From CAVPDE01 sp964580575 (GTDB lineage Bacteria; Desulfobacterota; DSM-4660; Desulfatiglandales; HGW-15), in NCBI GenBank assembly GCA_964580575.1, contig CAZOLJ010000052.1:1-32693 (forward strand): 32,693 bases of DNA, in the 5' to 3' direction. Below, in pieces: positions 7,691 through 14,712 of this stretch. The notes beneath the pieces are model-generated. The model saw only the letters and a list, made by a program, of their open reading frames with translations, was not told the DNA's origin and searched no databases. Each line of letters begins with the position of its first letter. The first letter of the stretch is position 1. Both the position numbers and the translations under genes were made by a program.

Positions 7691-8856
7691 TAAAGGACTT
7701 GTTTTATCCCCCGAATGGCCTGACTGATGCGATGGGGGTTTTCGATCAAAGCGAATCGGACATGGTCATCCCCGTACTGGCCGAAGCCGATGCCCGGGGA
7801 AACAGCCACTCTGGCTTTTACCATGAGCATCTTCGCGAATTCTATAGATCCCATTTTCCGGTAGGGCTCGGGAATCCTGGCCCACACAAACATGGTCCCC
7901 TTGGGTTTATCGATGGCCCATCCGACGCGGTTCAGTCCGTCCACGAGCGCGTCGCGTCGCTGGCGGTAGATCTCCACGATCTCCTGGACGCAGTCGTAAG
8001 GCCCGTTAAGCGCGATGATGGCGGCGATCTGGATGGGTTGAAACATGCCGTAGTCGAGATAGCTCTTGATCCTTCTGAGGGCGGCGATGAGTTGAGGATT
8101 GCCCACGCAAAAGCCGACCCGCCATCCGGGCATGGAATAGCTCTTGGAAAGGGTGAAGAATTCCACCCCGATTTCTTTTGCCCCCGGCACTTGGAGAAAA
8201 CTCGGAGGGGTGTAACCGTCGAACACCAGGTCCGCGTAGGCGAAGTCGTGAACGACGATCATGTCGTGTTCACGGCAGAAGGCCACGATCTTTTCGAAGA
8301 ATGCCCGGTCCACCACCGCGGTCGTTGGGTTGTGCGGGTAGGAGATGATAAGCATCTTGGGCGCCGGCCAGGTCTGCTTGGTGGCTGCGAGCAGGTCCTC
8401 AAAAAAATCCCTGTCCGGTCCGATGGGAATGCTTCGCAAATCACCGCCGGCGATGATGACCGAGTAAGGATGAATGGGGTAGGTCGGGTTGGGAGCGAAG
8501 ACCACATCTCCTGGGCTGACTGTGGCGAGCACGAAGTGGGAGAGACCTTCCTTGGCGCCTATCGTGGCGATGGCTTCTTCTTCCGGATCAATGTCCACGC
8601 CCCATCGCCTTTTGTACCAATCCACAATGGCATGCCTCAGCTTGGTGATCCCTGCCGACGCGGAATACCTGTGATTTTGAGGTTTTTCCGCCGCTTCGAC
8701 GAGTTTTTCGACGATGTGGCGGGGCGTGGGGATGTCCGGATTTCCCATTCCCAAATCCACGATGTCGACCCCCTCGCGCCTCAGGTCAATCTTGAGCTTG
8801 TCCACCACCTTGAACATGTAGGGAGGTAGACGGTCCATTCTCCTGAATCCCTGCAT
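7690..8856 (-). CDS. alaC: AlaC-type alanine (glutamate-pyruvate) aminotransferase
   Basis: 388 residues, fold-type I PLP enzyme. It closely follows the E. coli AlaC pattern as I remember it, from RxDRLPPYxF at the N-terminus to HVRFALIEN near the end. The PLP lysine is in TLSKSYSMPGWR, and SYPHNPTT and VHDFAYAD supply other cofactor contacts. Expected reaction: pyruvate + glutamate to alanine + 2-oxoglutarate. The ATG has AGGGGGT about seven bases upstream and a consensus promoter at 8897-8925. In many deltaproteobacteria this gene precedes hom, so it may feed the aspartate/threonine branch. The related LL-diaminopimelate aminotransferase family is an alternative, but the AlaC motifs fit better. 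Confidence 0.87.
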   Translation of the reverse strand: MQGFRRMDRLPPYMFKVVDKLKIDLRREGVDIVDLGMGNPDIPTPRHIVEKLVEAAEKPQNHRYSASAGITKLRHAIVDWYKRRWGVDIDPEEEAIATIGAKEGLSHFVLATVSPGDVVFAPNPTYPIHPYSVIIAGGDLRSIPIGPDRDFFEDLLAATKQTWPAPKMLIISYPHNPTTAVVDRAFFEKIVAFCREHDMIVVHDFAYADLVFDGYTPPSFLQVPGAKEIGVEFFTLSKSYSMPGWRVGFCVGNPQLIAALRRIKSYLDYGMFQPIQIAAIIALNGPYDCVQEIVEIYRQRRDALVDGLNRVGWAIDKPKGTMFVWARIPEPYRKMGSIEFAKMLMVKARVAVSPGIGFGQYGDDHVRFALIENPHRISQAIRGIKQVL

Positions 8857-8896
8857 CTTTCGACCCCCTGCAACTCATAGAAAACATAAATTTGTA

Positions 8897-8925
8897 TTTA
8901 TAGGAAAAAACAACGAATTGGTCAA
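8897..8925 (-). promoter_or_regulatory. Sigma70-type promoter of alaC-hom-apgM
   Basis: On the minus strand, TTGACC (8925-8920) and TATAAA (8902-8897) are 17 bases apart. The surrounding stretch is strikingly AT-rich compared with the window. Transcription would start near 8890, about 35 bases before the alaC ATG. Confidence 0.7.
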
Positions 8926-8968
8926 ATAATTATATGCAGTCGCAGGAAGTCAAGAAACCGGCTCTTGC

Positions 8969-9116
8969 GTCATTCCGGCGAAAGTCCTTCGACAGGCTCG
9001 GGACCCTGAGTTTGTCGAACGGGCCGGAATCCAGGAACAACAACCAATTCTGGACCCTGGCGCTTGTCCGCCCTCCAGAGGCGGGTAAACCTCAGGCGGG
9101 TTCGCCGGGGTGACGG
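8969..9116. repeat. Composite nested palindromes (GTCATTCC, TTCGACA and CCGCC/GGCGG families)
   Basis: This fills most of the 314-base gap between alaC and recG. Outer left arm GTCATTCCGGCGAAAG (8969-8984) should continue as CCGGAATCCAGG, but that part only resumes at 9024. Between them sits a separate palindrome with TTCGACAGGCTC and GAGTTTGTCGAA. The outer right arm begins at TTCTGGACCC (9049) and finishes as TTCGCCGGGGTGACGG (9101-9116). It is interrupted by a CCGCC...GGCGG palindrome followed by CTCAGGCGGG. All three families are dispersed repeats I recognise from other environmental genomes. Confidence 0.75.
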
Positions 9117-9170
9117 TTGGGGGGTTTTCCGCGAGAGGCACTGCGGTTGACCGTGAAAAGGGGATGGGCT

Positions 9171-11297
9171 CTACAGATCGATGGGTCTTGTCAGGACAGA
9201 CTCGACAAAGCTCTTGAGAGCATGGTTGCGGGGGTCGGCGAGTTCGGGGTCTGAGTCCAACAAAAGATCGGCTTTCTCCTTTGCCAGCAGGAGAAGATCG
9301 GGCTCCCTCATCATTTCGGAGAGGTCCACTTCTCCGAGACCGGTCTGCTTCATCCCGATCAATTCTCCGTAGCCGCGGTACTCGAGGTCTTTGCGGGCGA
9401 TCTCAAACCCGTCGTGATGATCCGCCAGAACTTTGAGCCTGGAGAGGGCATTCTCAGAGAGGGGTGCAGCGGCCATGAGGAAACAGACGCCTCGGTCAGA
9501 GCCTCTTCCCACCCGGCCCCGCAATTGATGAAGCTGCGCGAGGCCGAAGCGTTCAGGGTGCTCGATGATCATGACGGTCGCTCTGGGCACATGAACCCCC
9601 ACTTCCACGACCGTTGTGCCTACGAGGAGATGGATCCGGCCTGCCCGGAATTCGGCCATCACGGCTTCCCGTTCCTGGGGGACTAATCGGCCGTGCACCA
9701 GTCCGACCCGATAGGGGGGGCTGAGAATTTTCGCGAGCTTCTGAGCCATGTCCGTGGCATTCTTCAAATCCAGTTCCTCTGACTCCTCGATGACAGGGCA
9801 GATGACAAAGGCCTGATCGCCCTGAGACAACCGGGCGCTCAGGAAATCGAAAACCTCGCGTTTTCCGGTCTCAGGCACAAGACGGGCAGCGGCCGGGACG
9901 TGGCCCCGAGGAAATTCCCTGATGACCGAGACATCCATGTCGCCGTAAACCGTCATGGCAAGCGTTCTGGGGATCGGCGTTGCAGTCATGACCAGCAAAT
10001 GAGGGTCAGTTCCTTTTCGGTCGATCAGAGCCCTCTCCCTCACTCCAAAACGGTGCTGTTCGTCAATGATGACCAGGCCGAGATTCCGGAACACGAGGTC
10101 CTCCTGAATCAAAGACTGTGTCCCGATGATCAGGTTGCAACCGCCATCCTCGATTTTCCTGTAGAGGGCGTCCTTCTCGCTTTTCTTGAGCATCCCGGTG
10201 AGGAGAGCGGGGCGGAAGCCCATTTTTTCCGAGAGCCCTGAGAAGTACTCCAGGTGCTGTGAGGCCAACACTTGAGTGGGCGCCATGATGGCGGCCTGCC
10301 CGTTGTTCTGGATACACGCATAGGCGGCCACAGCGGCCACGGCCGTCTTGCCGCACCCTACATCGCCCATGAGAAGCCGGCTCATGGGCCTGCCTGAAGA
10401 GAGGTCGCGGAGAATGTCGTGGACCGCCCTTGTCTGGTCATGGGTGAAGGTGAAGGGAAAAAACCGCCCCACCTCGCTTTTGGCTTTTGAGGAAAGGGTC
10501 AGGCTGAGGCAGGTCTTCTTGTTCCTGCGCCTCTTTCGAAAAGCGATGGTCAGCATGACAAGGAAGAATCGATCAAACAGGAGTCTCTTGTGAAAAGAGG
10601 TCCCAAAGGCATTCAGATCATCGATGGAACAGGCCTCAGGGGGAAAGTGAACCGATCGAAGAGCCTCTTCCAGAGAGGGCAGGCCGAGGGTTTGGGCCAG
10701 TGTCGCCGGCACAGGGTCAATGATCGAGGAGAGGTGGCCCTGGAGGGCTTTCAACATGAGGGAGCGCACCATCGCGGAGGACATGCCCTCCACAGAGGAG
10801 TATACCGGATAAAAGCCAAGCAATTCGCCAAGCGCTTCCGTAGCCGGTTTCGCGACCTCGGGGTGCACCATCTGCCTGCGGCCAAAGTTCCAGTTCACCG
10901 AGCCGTAGGCGAGGAGGGTGGAGTCCTGAACGGCCAAGGCGTCAAGATGCGGCTTCTTGTAGTTGAACCAGAGCAGTTCCAACCCGGCCCCTTGATCACG
11001 AATCATGATTCGGAAGATTTTCTTTCTGTTCTGGAAGAACCTTTCTTCTTTGCCGAACACCACCTTCCCCCTCACCTGAACGGGGGCCCCTTCCTGAGCC
11101 TCTTGAATCGGTGTGATCTTTGTCCGGTCCTCATAGCGGATGGGAGTGAAGAACAGGAGGTCAAGGATCGTTCGGATCCCTTTCCGGGCAAAGGAAACAG
11201 CCCTCTTGGGTCCGACGCCCTTGAGAGTTGAGACAGGGAGAGTGAGTTTTTGTATGCTCTTGAGGTGGGTATTTTTGGTGATCTTCAGTCTTTCCAT
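9171..11297 (-). CDS. recG: ATP-dependent DNA helicase RecG
   Basis: 708 residues, within the normal RecG range. It remodels stalled replication forks and branch-migrates Holliday junctions. The N-terminal wedge/OB domain starts at the TLKGVGPKRA helix-hairpin motif and includes the RYEDRT region. The helicase core shows Walker A GDVGCGKT, Walker B IIDEQHRFG, motif III MTATPIPRT, and QLRGRVGRG near the end of the second RecA-like domain. The ATG at 11297 overlaps the last 13 bases of pcm, so translation is probably coupled. No truncation or missing motif is seen. Confidence 0.95.
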   Translation of the reverse strand: MERLKITKNTHLKSIQKLTLPVSTLKGVGPKRAVSFARKGIRTILDLLFFTPIRYEDRTKITPIQEAQEGAPVQVRGKVVFGKEERFFQNRKKIFRIMIRDQGAGLELLWFNYKKPHLDALAVQDSTLLAYGSVNWNFGRRQMVHPEVAKPATEALGELLGFYPVYSSVEGMSSAMVRSLMLKALQGHLSSIIDPVPATLAQTLGLPSLEEALRSVHFPPEACSIDDLNAFGTSFHKRLLFDRFFLVMLTIAFRKRRRNKKTCLSLTLSSKAKSEVGRFFPFTFTHDQTRAVHDILRDLSSGRPMSRLLMGDVGCGKTAVAAVAAYACIQNNGQAAIMAPTQVLASQHLEYFSGLSEKMGFRPALLTGMLKKSEKDALYRKIEDGGCNLIIGTQSLIQEDLVFRNLGLVIIDEQHRFGVRERALIDRKGTDPHLLVMTATPIPRTLAMTVYGDMDVSVIREFPRGHVPAAARLVPETGKREVFDFLSARLSQGDQAFVICPVIEESEELDLKNATDMAQKLAKILSPPYRVGLVHGRLVPQEREAVMAEFRAGRIHLLVGTTVVEVGVHVPRATVMIIEHPERFGLAQLHQLRGRVGRGSDRGVCFLMAAAPLSENALSRLKVLADHHDGFEIARKDLEYRGYGELIGMKQTGLGEVDLSEMMREPDLLLLAKEKADLLLDSDPELADPRNHALKSFVESVLTRPIDL

Positions 11298-11932
11298 CCG
11301 TGCTCGCCGATGAGATCGACAAAGCGGCAGCCCCCCAGGTTTTTTTCGACGAAACGGTCTTTGACCCTGGTCACCTTGATGAGATCCTGGCTGTACTTGT
11401 TTCCGATGGGGAGGATCATCCTTCCTCCATCAGCCAGCTGTTTGAGCAAAGGATCAGGAACCTTGGGCGCACCTGCAGTGACCATGATCGCATCGAAAGG
11501 AGCAAAGTCTTCCCATCCGAGCGTGCCGTCATAGGCCTTGAAATAAATGTTCGTGTACCCCAGAGCCCGCAGGAGGCTTTTGCTTCGCTCAAGCAGGGGT
11601 TCGATCCTCTCCACGGTGTAAACCTGGGCCGAGAGTTCCGCCAGAATGGCGGTCTGATATCCGCTGCCCGTGCCTATTTCCAGAACTTTTTCCTTGCCGG
11701 TCAGCTCAAGAGCCTCGGTCATCAGGGCCACGATGTAGGGTTGGGATATGGTTTGCTTGTGCCCGATGGGAAGGGGGTGGTCATTGTAGGCTTCACCGAC
11801 GAGGGCTTCTTCGACAAAGAGGTGCCTTTGGATCTTTCCCATGGCCCGCAGGACGTTTTCGTCGGCGATTCCGCGGGGAACCAACTGATTCTTGACCATT
11901 CGTTCTCTGGCGAGCCGGTAGTCGTGAGTCAT
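11285..11932 (-). CDS. pcm: Protein-L-isoaspartate O-methyltransferase
   Basis: 215 residues from the ATG at 11932 (MTHDYRLARERM), the usual family start. The open frame extends back to 12142 only through repeat sequence and is not believed. SAM-dependent repair enzyme that methylates abnormal isoaspartyl residues so that they revert to aspartate. Visible motifs are PIGHKQTISQPYIVA (substrate and active-site loop), VLEIGTGSGYQTAIL (SAM motif I), APFDAIMVTAGAP and GGRMILPIG. The ribosome binding site is weak. The 3' end overlaps recG. The 319-base upstream gap holds an octad word palindrome, a UUCG hairpin and the terminator of the response regulator gene. Confidence 0.93.
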   Translation of the reverse strand: MTHDYRLARERMVKNQLVPRGIADENVLRAMGKIQRHLFVEEALVGEAYNDHPLPIGHKQTISQPYIVALMTEALELTGKEKVLEIGTGSGYQTAILAELSAQVYTVERIEPLLERSKSLLRALGYTNIYFKAYDGTLGWEDFAPFDAIMVTAGAPKVPDPLLKQLADGGRMILPIGNKYSQDLIKVTRVKDRFVEKNLGGCRFVDLIGEHGWKD

Positions 11933-12009
11933 TGTCCGCGCCTGAGGAATGGGAGAAAAACTGTTGCCTTTAGCCGAAGATTTGTGTCTGGTTCTTGCAT
12001 GCCCACGCA

Positions 12010-12102
12010 GGCACAAAGGCACAAAGGGACAGAGGGACAAAGGGGTATCGGAGAATATTCTTTCTGCTTTGTGCCTTTGGTGCGCCTTTGCACCTTTGTC
12101 CC
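12010..12102. repeat. Octad word palindrome, GGCACAAA family
   Basis: Left arm 12010-12041: four abutting 8-mers (GGCACAAA twice, GGGACAGA, GGGACAAA). Right arm 12068-12102, read on the opposite strand: GGGACAAA, GGTGCAAA, an 11-base variant GGCGCACCAAA, and GGCACAAA. The spacer is about 26 bases. It lies between pcm and the response regulator gene. Confidence 0.75.
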
Positions 12103-12111
12103 TCGATATCG

Positions 12112-12127
12112 GTCGGCTTCGGCCGAC
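12112..12127 (+). other. Six-base-pair hairpin with UUCG tetraloop
   Basis: GTCGGC, TTCG, GCCGAC form a perfect hairpin. Read on the plus strand the loop is C(UUCG)G, an exceptionally stable RNA tetraloop. Both neighbouring genes run on the minus strand, where the loop is CGAA. No T-tract follows, so it is not a typical terminator. It abuts the right arm of the octad block. Confidence 0.5.
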
Positions 12128-12190
12128 AGCACTCAATTTCAAACTAGCACAATCAAAAGGAAATGAAAACAGCCTGTAGGTGGGGCAAAC

Positions 12191-12220
12191 AAAAAAGGGC
12201 CTTCACGTTGTAAAGGCCCT
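12191..12220 (-). terminator. Intrinsic terminator of the mpl-response regulator unit
   Basis: On the minus strand the stem AGGGCCTT/AAGGCCCT (12220-12213 with 12203-12196) encloses a 9-base loop and is followed by a run of T (complement of 12191-12196). It lies about 30 bases after the response regulator stop codon. It is the clearest Rho-independent terminator in the window. Confidence 0.85.
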
Positions 12221-12251
12221 CCGCGTTCGATGGTCTGTGCGATGGAATGGA

Positions 12252-12746
12252 TCAGCCCTGCTTCAGGACTTCTTCCTTGAACTCTTTGAAAAATTTATCT
12301 TTCTCCACCCAGTCCGGGCCGAAACGCTTGTTGAAGTAGGACCCCAGGGTGTCGAAGAACCTCTTCCAGACCGGTTTTCCTCCCCCGAGCACAACATCTT
12401 CGAGAAAAGGTCTGAGCTCGGACATCTTGTCCTTTGGAAGAAAAGAAACCGCGCCCAGCTTGATGGACTTCTTCAGGGCATCGGGCGTGAGAGCATGGGC
12501 GGTGAGCATCACGGATGGGAATCCCCTGTCCACGGCATTCTGGAGAAGCTCGAAGCCGTTCACCCCCATGATGTCCAAGATCACAATGTCGTAGGTGTAA
12601 CTCGCAAGATATTGCATGGCCGTGCTGTAATCTCCAGCCTTGTCCACGAGACACATGTCCAGTTCTTCGGAAACCGTCTCCAGGACATCCGGTTCATCGT
12701 CCACCACGAGGATCGACTTGCCTTTCAAAGGGGATTCTGAACTCAT
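12252..12746 (-). CDS. Stand-alone response regulator (REC) protein
   Basis: 164 residues. A receiver domain covers about 10-125, with acidic Asp16/Asp17 (VVDDEP), the phosphoacceptor Asp58 (VILDIMG), Thr82 (LTAHA) and Lys105 (LPKDK), so the phosphorylation site is complete. No DNA-binding or enzymatic output domain follows; the last 40 residues are an amphipathic, charged tail (WKRFFDTLGSYF region). It would act by phosphorylation-dependent protein contact. AGGAGGT lies about 10 bases before the ATG. It follows mpl by 36 bases and ends in the terminator at 12191-12220. The partner histidine kinase is not in the window. Confidence 0.85.
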   Translation of the reverse strand: MSSESPLKGKSILVVDDEPDVLETVSEELDMCLVDKAGDYSTAMQYLASYTYDIVILDIMGVNGFELLQNAVDRGFPSVMLTAHALTPDALKKSIKLGAVSFLPKDKMSELRPFLEDVVLGGGKPVWKRFFDTLGSYFNKRFGPDWVEKDKFFKEFKEEVLKQG

Positions 12747-12782
12747 CGCTTCATTACCTCCTCTCTGGATGTTTAACGTAAT

Positions 12783-14282
12783 TCAAGTAGCAGAGATTCC
12801 CTTTTTCGTCAAAGAAATTCCGCCCAACCCGGCGAGCGTTCGGCCAGGCAGATTGTCAAAGGATCCATTGGACATAAACAGAACCACATCGCCGGTCCGG
12901 CTCAGGTGCAAAATCTCCTCAAGAAGCAGGGCCGTGTTCGAGAAATAAAAAGCTCTCAGGCCCTTCCGGTTCAAGGCCTCCACCAGTCCCGCGGAGGAAA
13001 ACCTTTGCTCCACCGGAATCTTCTCCGTCATCGGGGGCTCGGGGATCATGATGAGATCGGCTTTGTCAAAAGAGACAGCATAGTGTTCCTGGAACACGTT
13101 GCGACGGCTGGAATTGGATCTCGGCTCGAAAACGGCAATCAGGCGCCTGGGCCTGTACTTCTCTTTCACGGCCTGGATCGTCTCCTTCACCGCAGTGGGA
13201 TGGTGGGCAAAATCATCAAGCACAAGAATACCCTTTGCCTCGCCCTTGACCTCCTGGCGGCGTTTGACGCCCTGGAAGGTTTCAAGGCCCCTCAGCAGAC
13301 TCCTGGTCTCTATACCCAGAAAAGCGGAAAGGGGCAGCGTGGAAAGAAGATTGGAAATGTTGTGCCGACCATAGAGGGAAGTCTTTATCTCGACCACGCG
13401 GCCGTCCCTGTTCCGGGCTCTCAGAAAAGTGAAGTCCTCCTGGATGGCGATGTCGCTCGCCTTCCAGTCCCTGCCGTTTTCAAGAGAGTAAGTGAGGAGC
13501 GGGCAACTCGCTCGTTCCGCTTCAGCCATAACGACCGGGTCATCATGGTTGGCGATCAGAAGACCGTCGGAGGGGATCAAACGAATAAGTTTTTGAAAGC
13601 TCTGCCTCACATGGTCGAGGTCCCTGTAGATGTCGGCATGGTCGAACTCAATGCTGGTGAGAACTGTGAGCCAAGGGGAATAATGCAAAAATTTCGGTCC
13701 CTTATCAAAGAAAGCCGTGTCGTACTCATCCCCTTCGATCACAAAATAGGGGCCTGCCCCCAGTTTGAAGCTTTTGTCAAAATTCAGTGGAATCCCCCCC
13801 ACCATGAAACTTGGGTCCAGGCCGGCGTTCTCGAGAACCCAGGCGACAAGCGCGGTCGTTGTGGTCTTCCCATGGGTACCGCAGATCACAATGGACTTCT
13901 TGCCCTTCATGGCAAAAGCCTTAAGAGCCTGGGGCAGAGAGAGGTAAGGGACGCCCAGCCGGGCTAGCTCAAGGGCCTCGGGATTGAGCTTTGTGATGAC
14001 GTTACCGACAATGACCAGGTCCGGCGTTGGGTGAAGGTTTTCCGCTTTGTATCCCTCAAGAACGGGTATGGACAGGTCTTCCAGAAACCCGCTCATGGGA
14101 GGGTAGACATTCTGATCAGAGCCTGTCACAAGATGGCCTTCCTGCTTGAGGATACCGGCCAATGAGGCCATAGCCGTTCCGCAAATCCCCATGAGGTGGA
14201 CATGGCGGAGCCGGCCCGGGAGGACATTGAGGTCAGGGGAAAGGGTGGCGCCTTGGGGTGAAGTCTGGTTTTGAGTTTCCAT
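12783..14282 (-). CDS. mpl: UDP-MurNAc:L-Ala-D-Glu-meso-DAP ligase (Mpl)
   Basis: 499 residues. Cytoplasmic Mur-ligase that attaches the recycled tripeptide L-Ala-D-Glu-meso-DAP to UDP-MurNAc in peptidoglycan recycling. The N-terminal substrate-binding domain has HLMGICGTAMASLAG (about 29-43), and the ATP loop is CGTHGKTTTT (134-143). VIEGDEYDTAFFDKGPKF (181-198) is diagnostic of Mpl rather than MurC. DDFAHHPTAVK and VFEPRSNSSRR lie in the C-terminal domain. The start has no strong ribosome binding site and is divergent from rpmB across 72 AT-rich bases. MurC is the main alternative and fits less well. Confidence 0.9.
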   Translation of the reverse strand: METQNQTSPQGATLSPDLNVLPGRLRHVHLMGICGTAMASLAGILKQEGHLVTGSDQNVYPPMSGFLEDLSIPVLEGYKAENLHPTPDLVIVGNVITKLNPEALELARLGVPYLSLPQALKAFAMKGKKSIVICGTHGKTTTTALVAWVLENAGLDPSFMVGGIPLNFDKSFKLGAGPYFVIEGDEYDTAFFDKGPKFLHYSPWLTVLTSIEFDHADIYRDLDHVRQSFQKLIRLIPSDGLLIANHDDPVVMAEAERASCPLLTYSLENGRDWKASDIAIQEDFTFLRARNRDGRVVEIKTSLYGRHNISNLLSTLPLSAFLGIETRSLLRGLETFQGVKRRQEVKGEAKGILVLDDFAHHPTAVKETIQAVKEKYRPRRLIAVFEPRSNSSRRNVFQEHYAVSFDKADLIMIPEPPMTEKIPVEQRFSSAGLVEALNRKGLRAFYFSNTALLLEEILHLSRTGDVVLFMSNGSFDNLPGRTLAGLGGISLTKKGISAT

Positions 14283-14299
14283 TGAAAAAAGTGTTGCTA

Positions 14300-14328
14300 T
14301 TGATTAAATTCGGTGGTAAAAAGATAAT
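14300..14328 (+). promoter_or_regulatory. Probable promoter of rpmB
   Basis: TTGATT (14300-14305) and GATAAT (14323-14328) are 17 bases apart, in the divergent gap between mpl and rpmB. An mpl promoter on the other strand may share the same AT-rich stretch. Confidence 0.5.
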
Positions 14329-14354
14329 TTCTGTCTTTCCAAAGGAGACGAGTC

Positions 14355-14543
14355 ATGTCCAAGGTATGCGACATTTGCGGAAAAAAGCCTATTTTGGGCT
14401 ACAATGTGAGCCACGCGCACAACAAAACCCGAGCCCGATGGTATCCGAATCTGCAGAGGGTGAGAGCCGTCAAGGAAGGCCGGACCATGAGGATGAGAGT
14501 CTGCACCAGTTGCCTTCGAACGGGGCTGGTGACCAAGGCCTAG
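14355..14543 (+). CDS. rpmB: 50S ribosomal protein L28, zinc-binding form
   Basis: 62 residues, normal length. Starts MSKVCDICGKKP and contains the L28 signature around VSHAHNKTRARWYPN. It retains two CxxC pairs (CDIC near the N-terminus and CTSC near the C-terminus), so this is the C+ zinc-binding form. AAAGGAGACG precedes the ATG at ideal spacing. Single-gene unit, convergent with rel; a palindromic element begins two bases after the stop codon. Confidence 0.96.
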   Translation: MSKVCDICGKKPILGYNVSHAHNKTRARWYPNLQRVRAVKEGRTMRMRVCTSCLRTGLVTKA

Positions 14544-14545
14544 AA

Positions 14546-14679
14546 CAGGCTGCTGAAGAGTGACAAGTAACAAGTAACGAGTTGCAATATGAAAACATGG
14601 AATTTTCACTCATGACTCGTCACTTCTCACTCGTTACTTTCGTTTGGTGCCTTGCATCTGACCGTTTTTGAGCAGCCTG
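14546..14679. repeat. CAGGCTG-ended palindromic element, copy B, with replaced interior
   Basis: Ends CAGGCTGCTGAA (14546-14557) and TTGAGCAGCCTG (14668-14679) are near-perfect inverted repeats. The last 31 bases (14649-14679) match the end of copy A (1555-1585) at 27 positions. The whole left interior of copy A is absent, and the middle consists of a TGACAAG-family heptad palindrome. It lies between the convergent ends of rpmB and rel. Confidence 0.75.
14561..14639. repeat. Heptad word palindrome, TGACAAG family, inside element B
   Basis: Left arm 14561-14581: TGACAAG, TAACAAG, TAACGAG. Right arm 14609-14639, read on the opposite strand: TAACGAG, TGAGAAG, TGACGAG, TCATGAG. The spacer is about 27 bases. 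Confidence 0.8.
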
Positions 14680-14712
14680 CATAGCAAGTGTTTTTCGGCA
14701 ACCTGGCAGAGG

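Noticed and set aside
11933..12142. 70-residue N-terminal extension of pcm
   Set aside because: It is encoded by the octad word palindrome and flanking repeat; the family start is at 11932.
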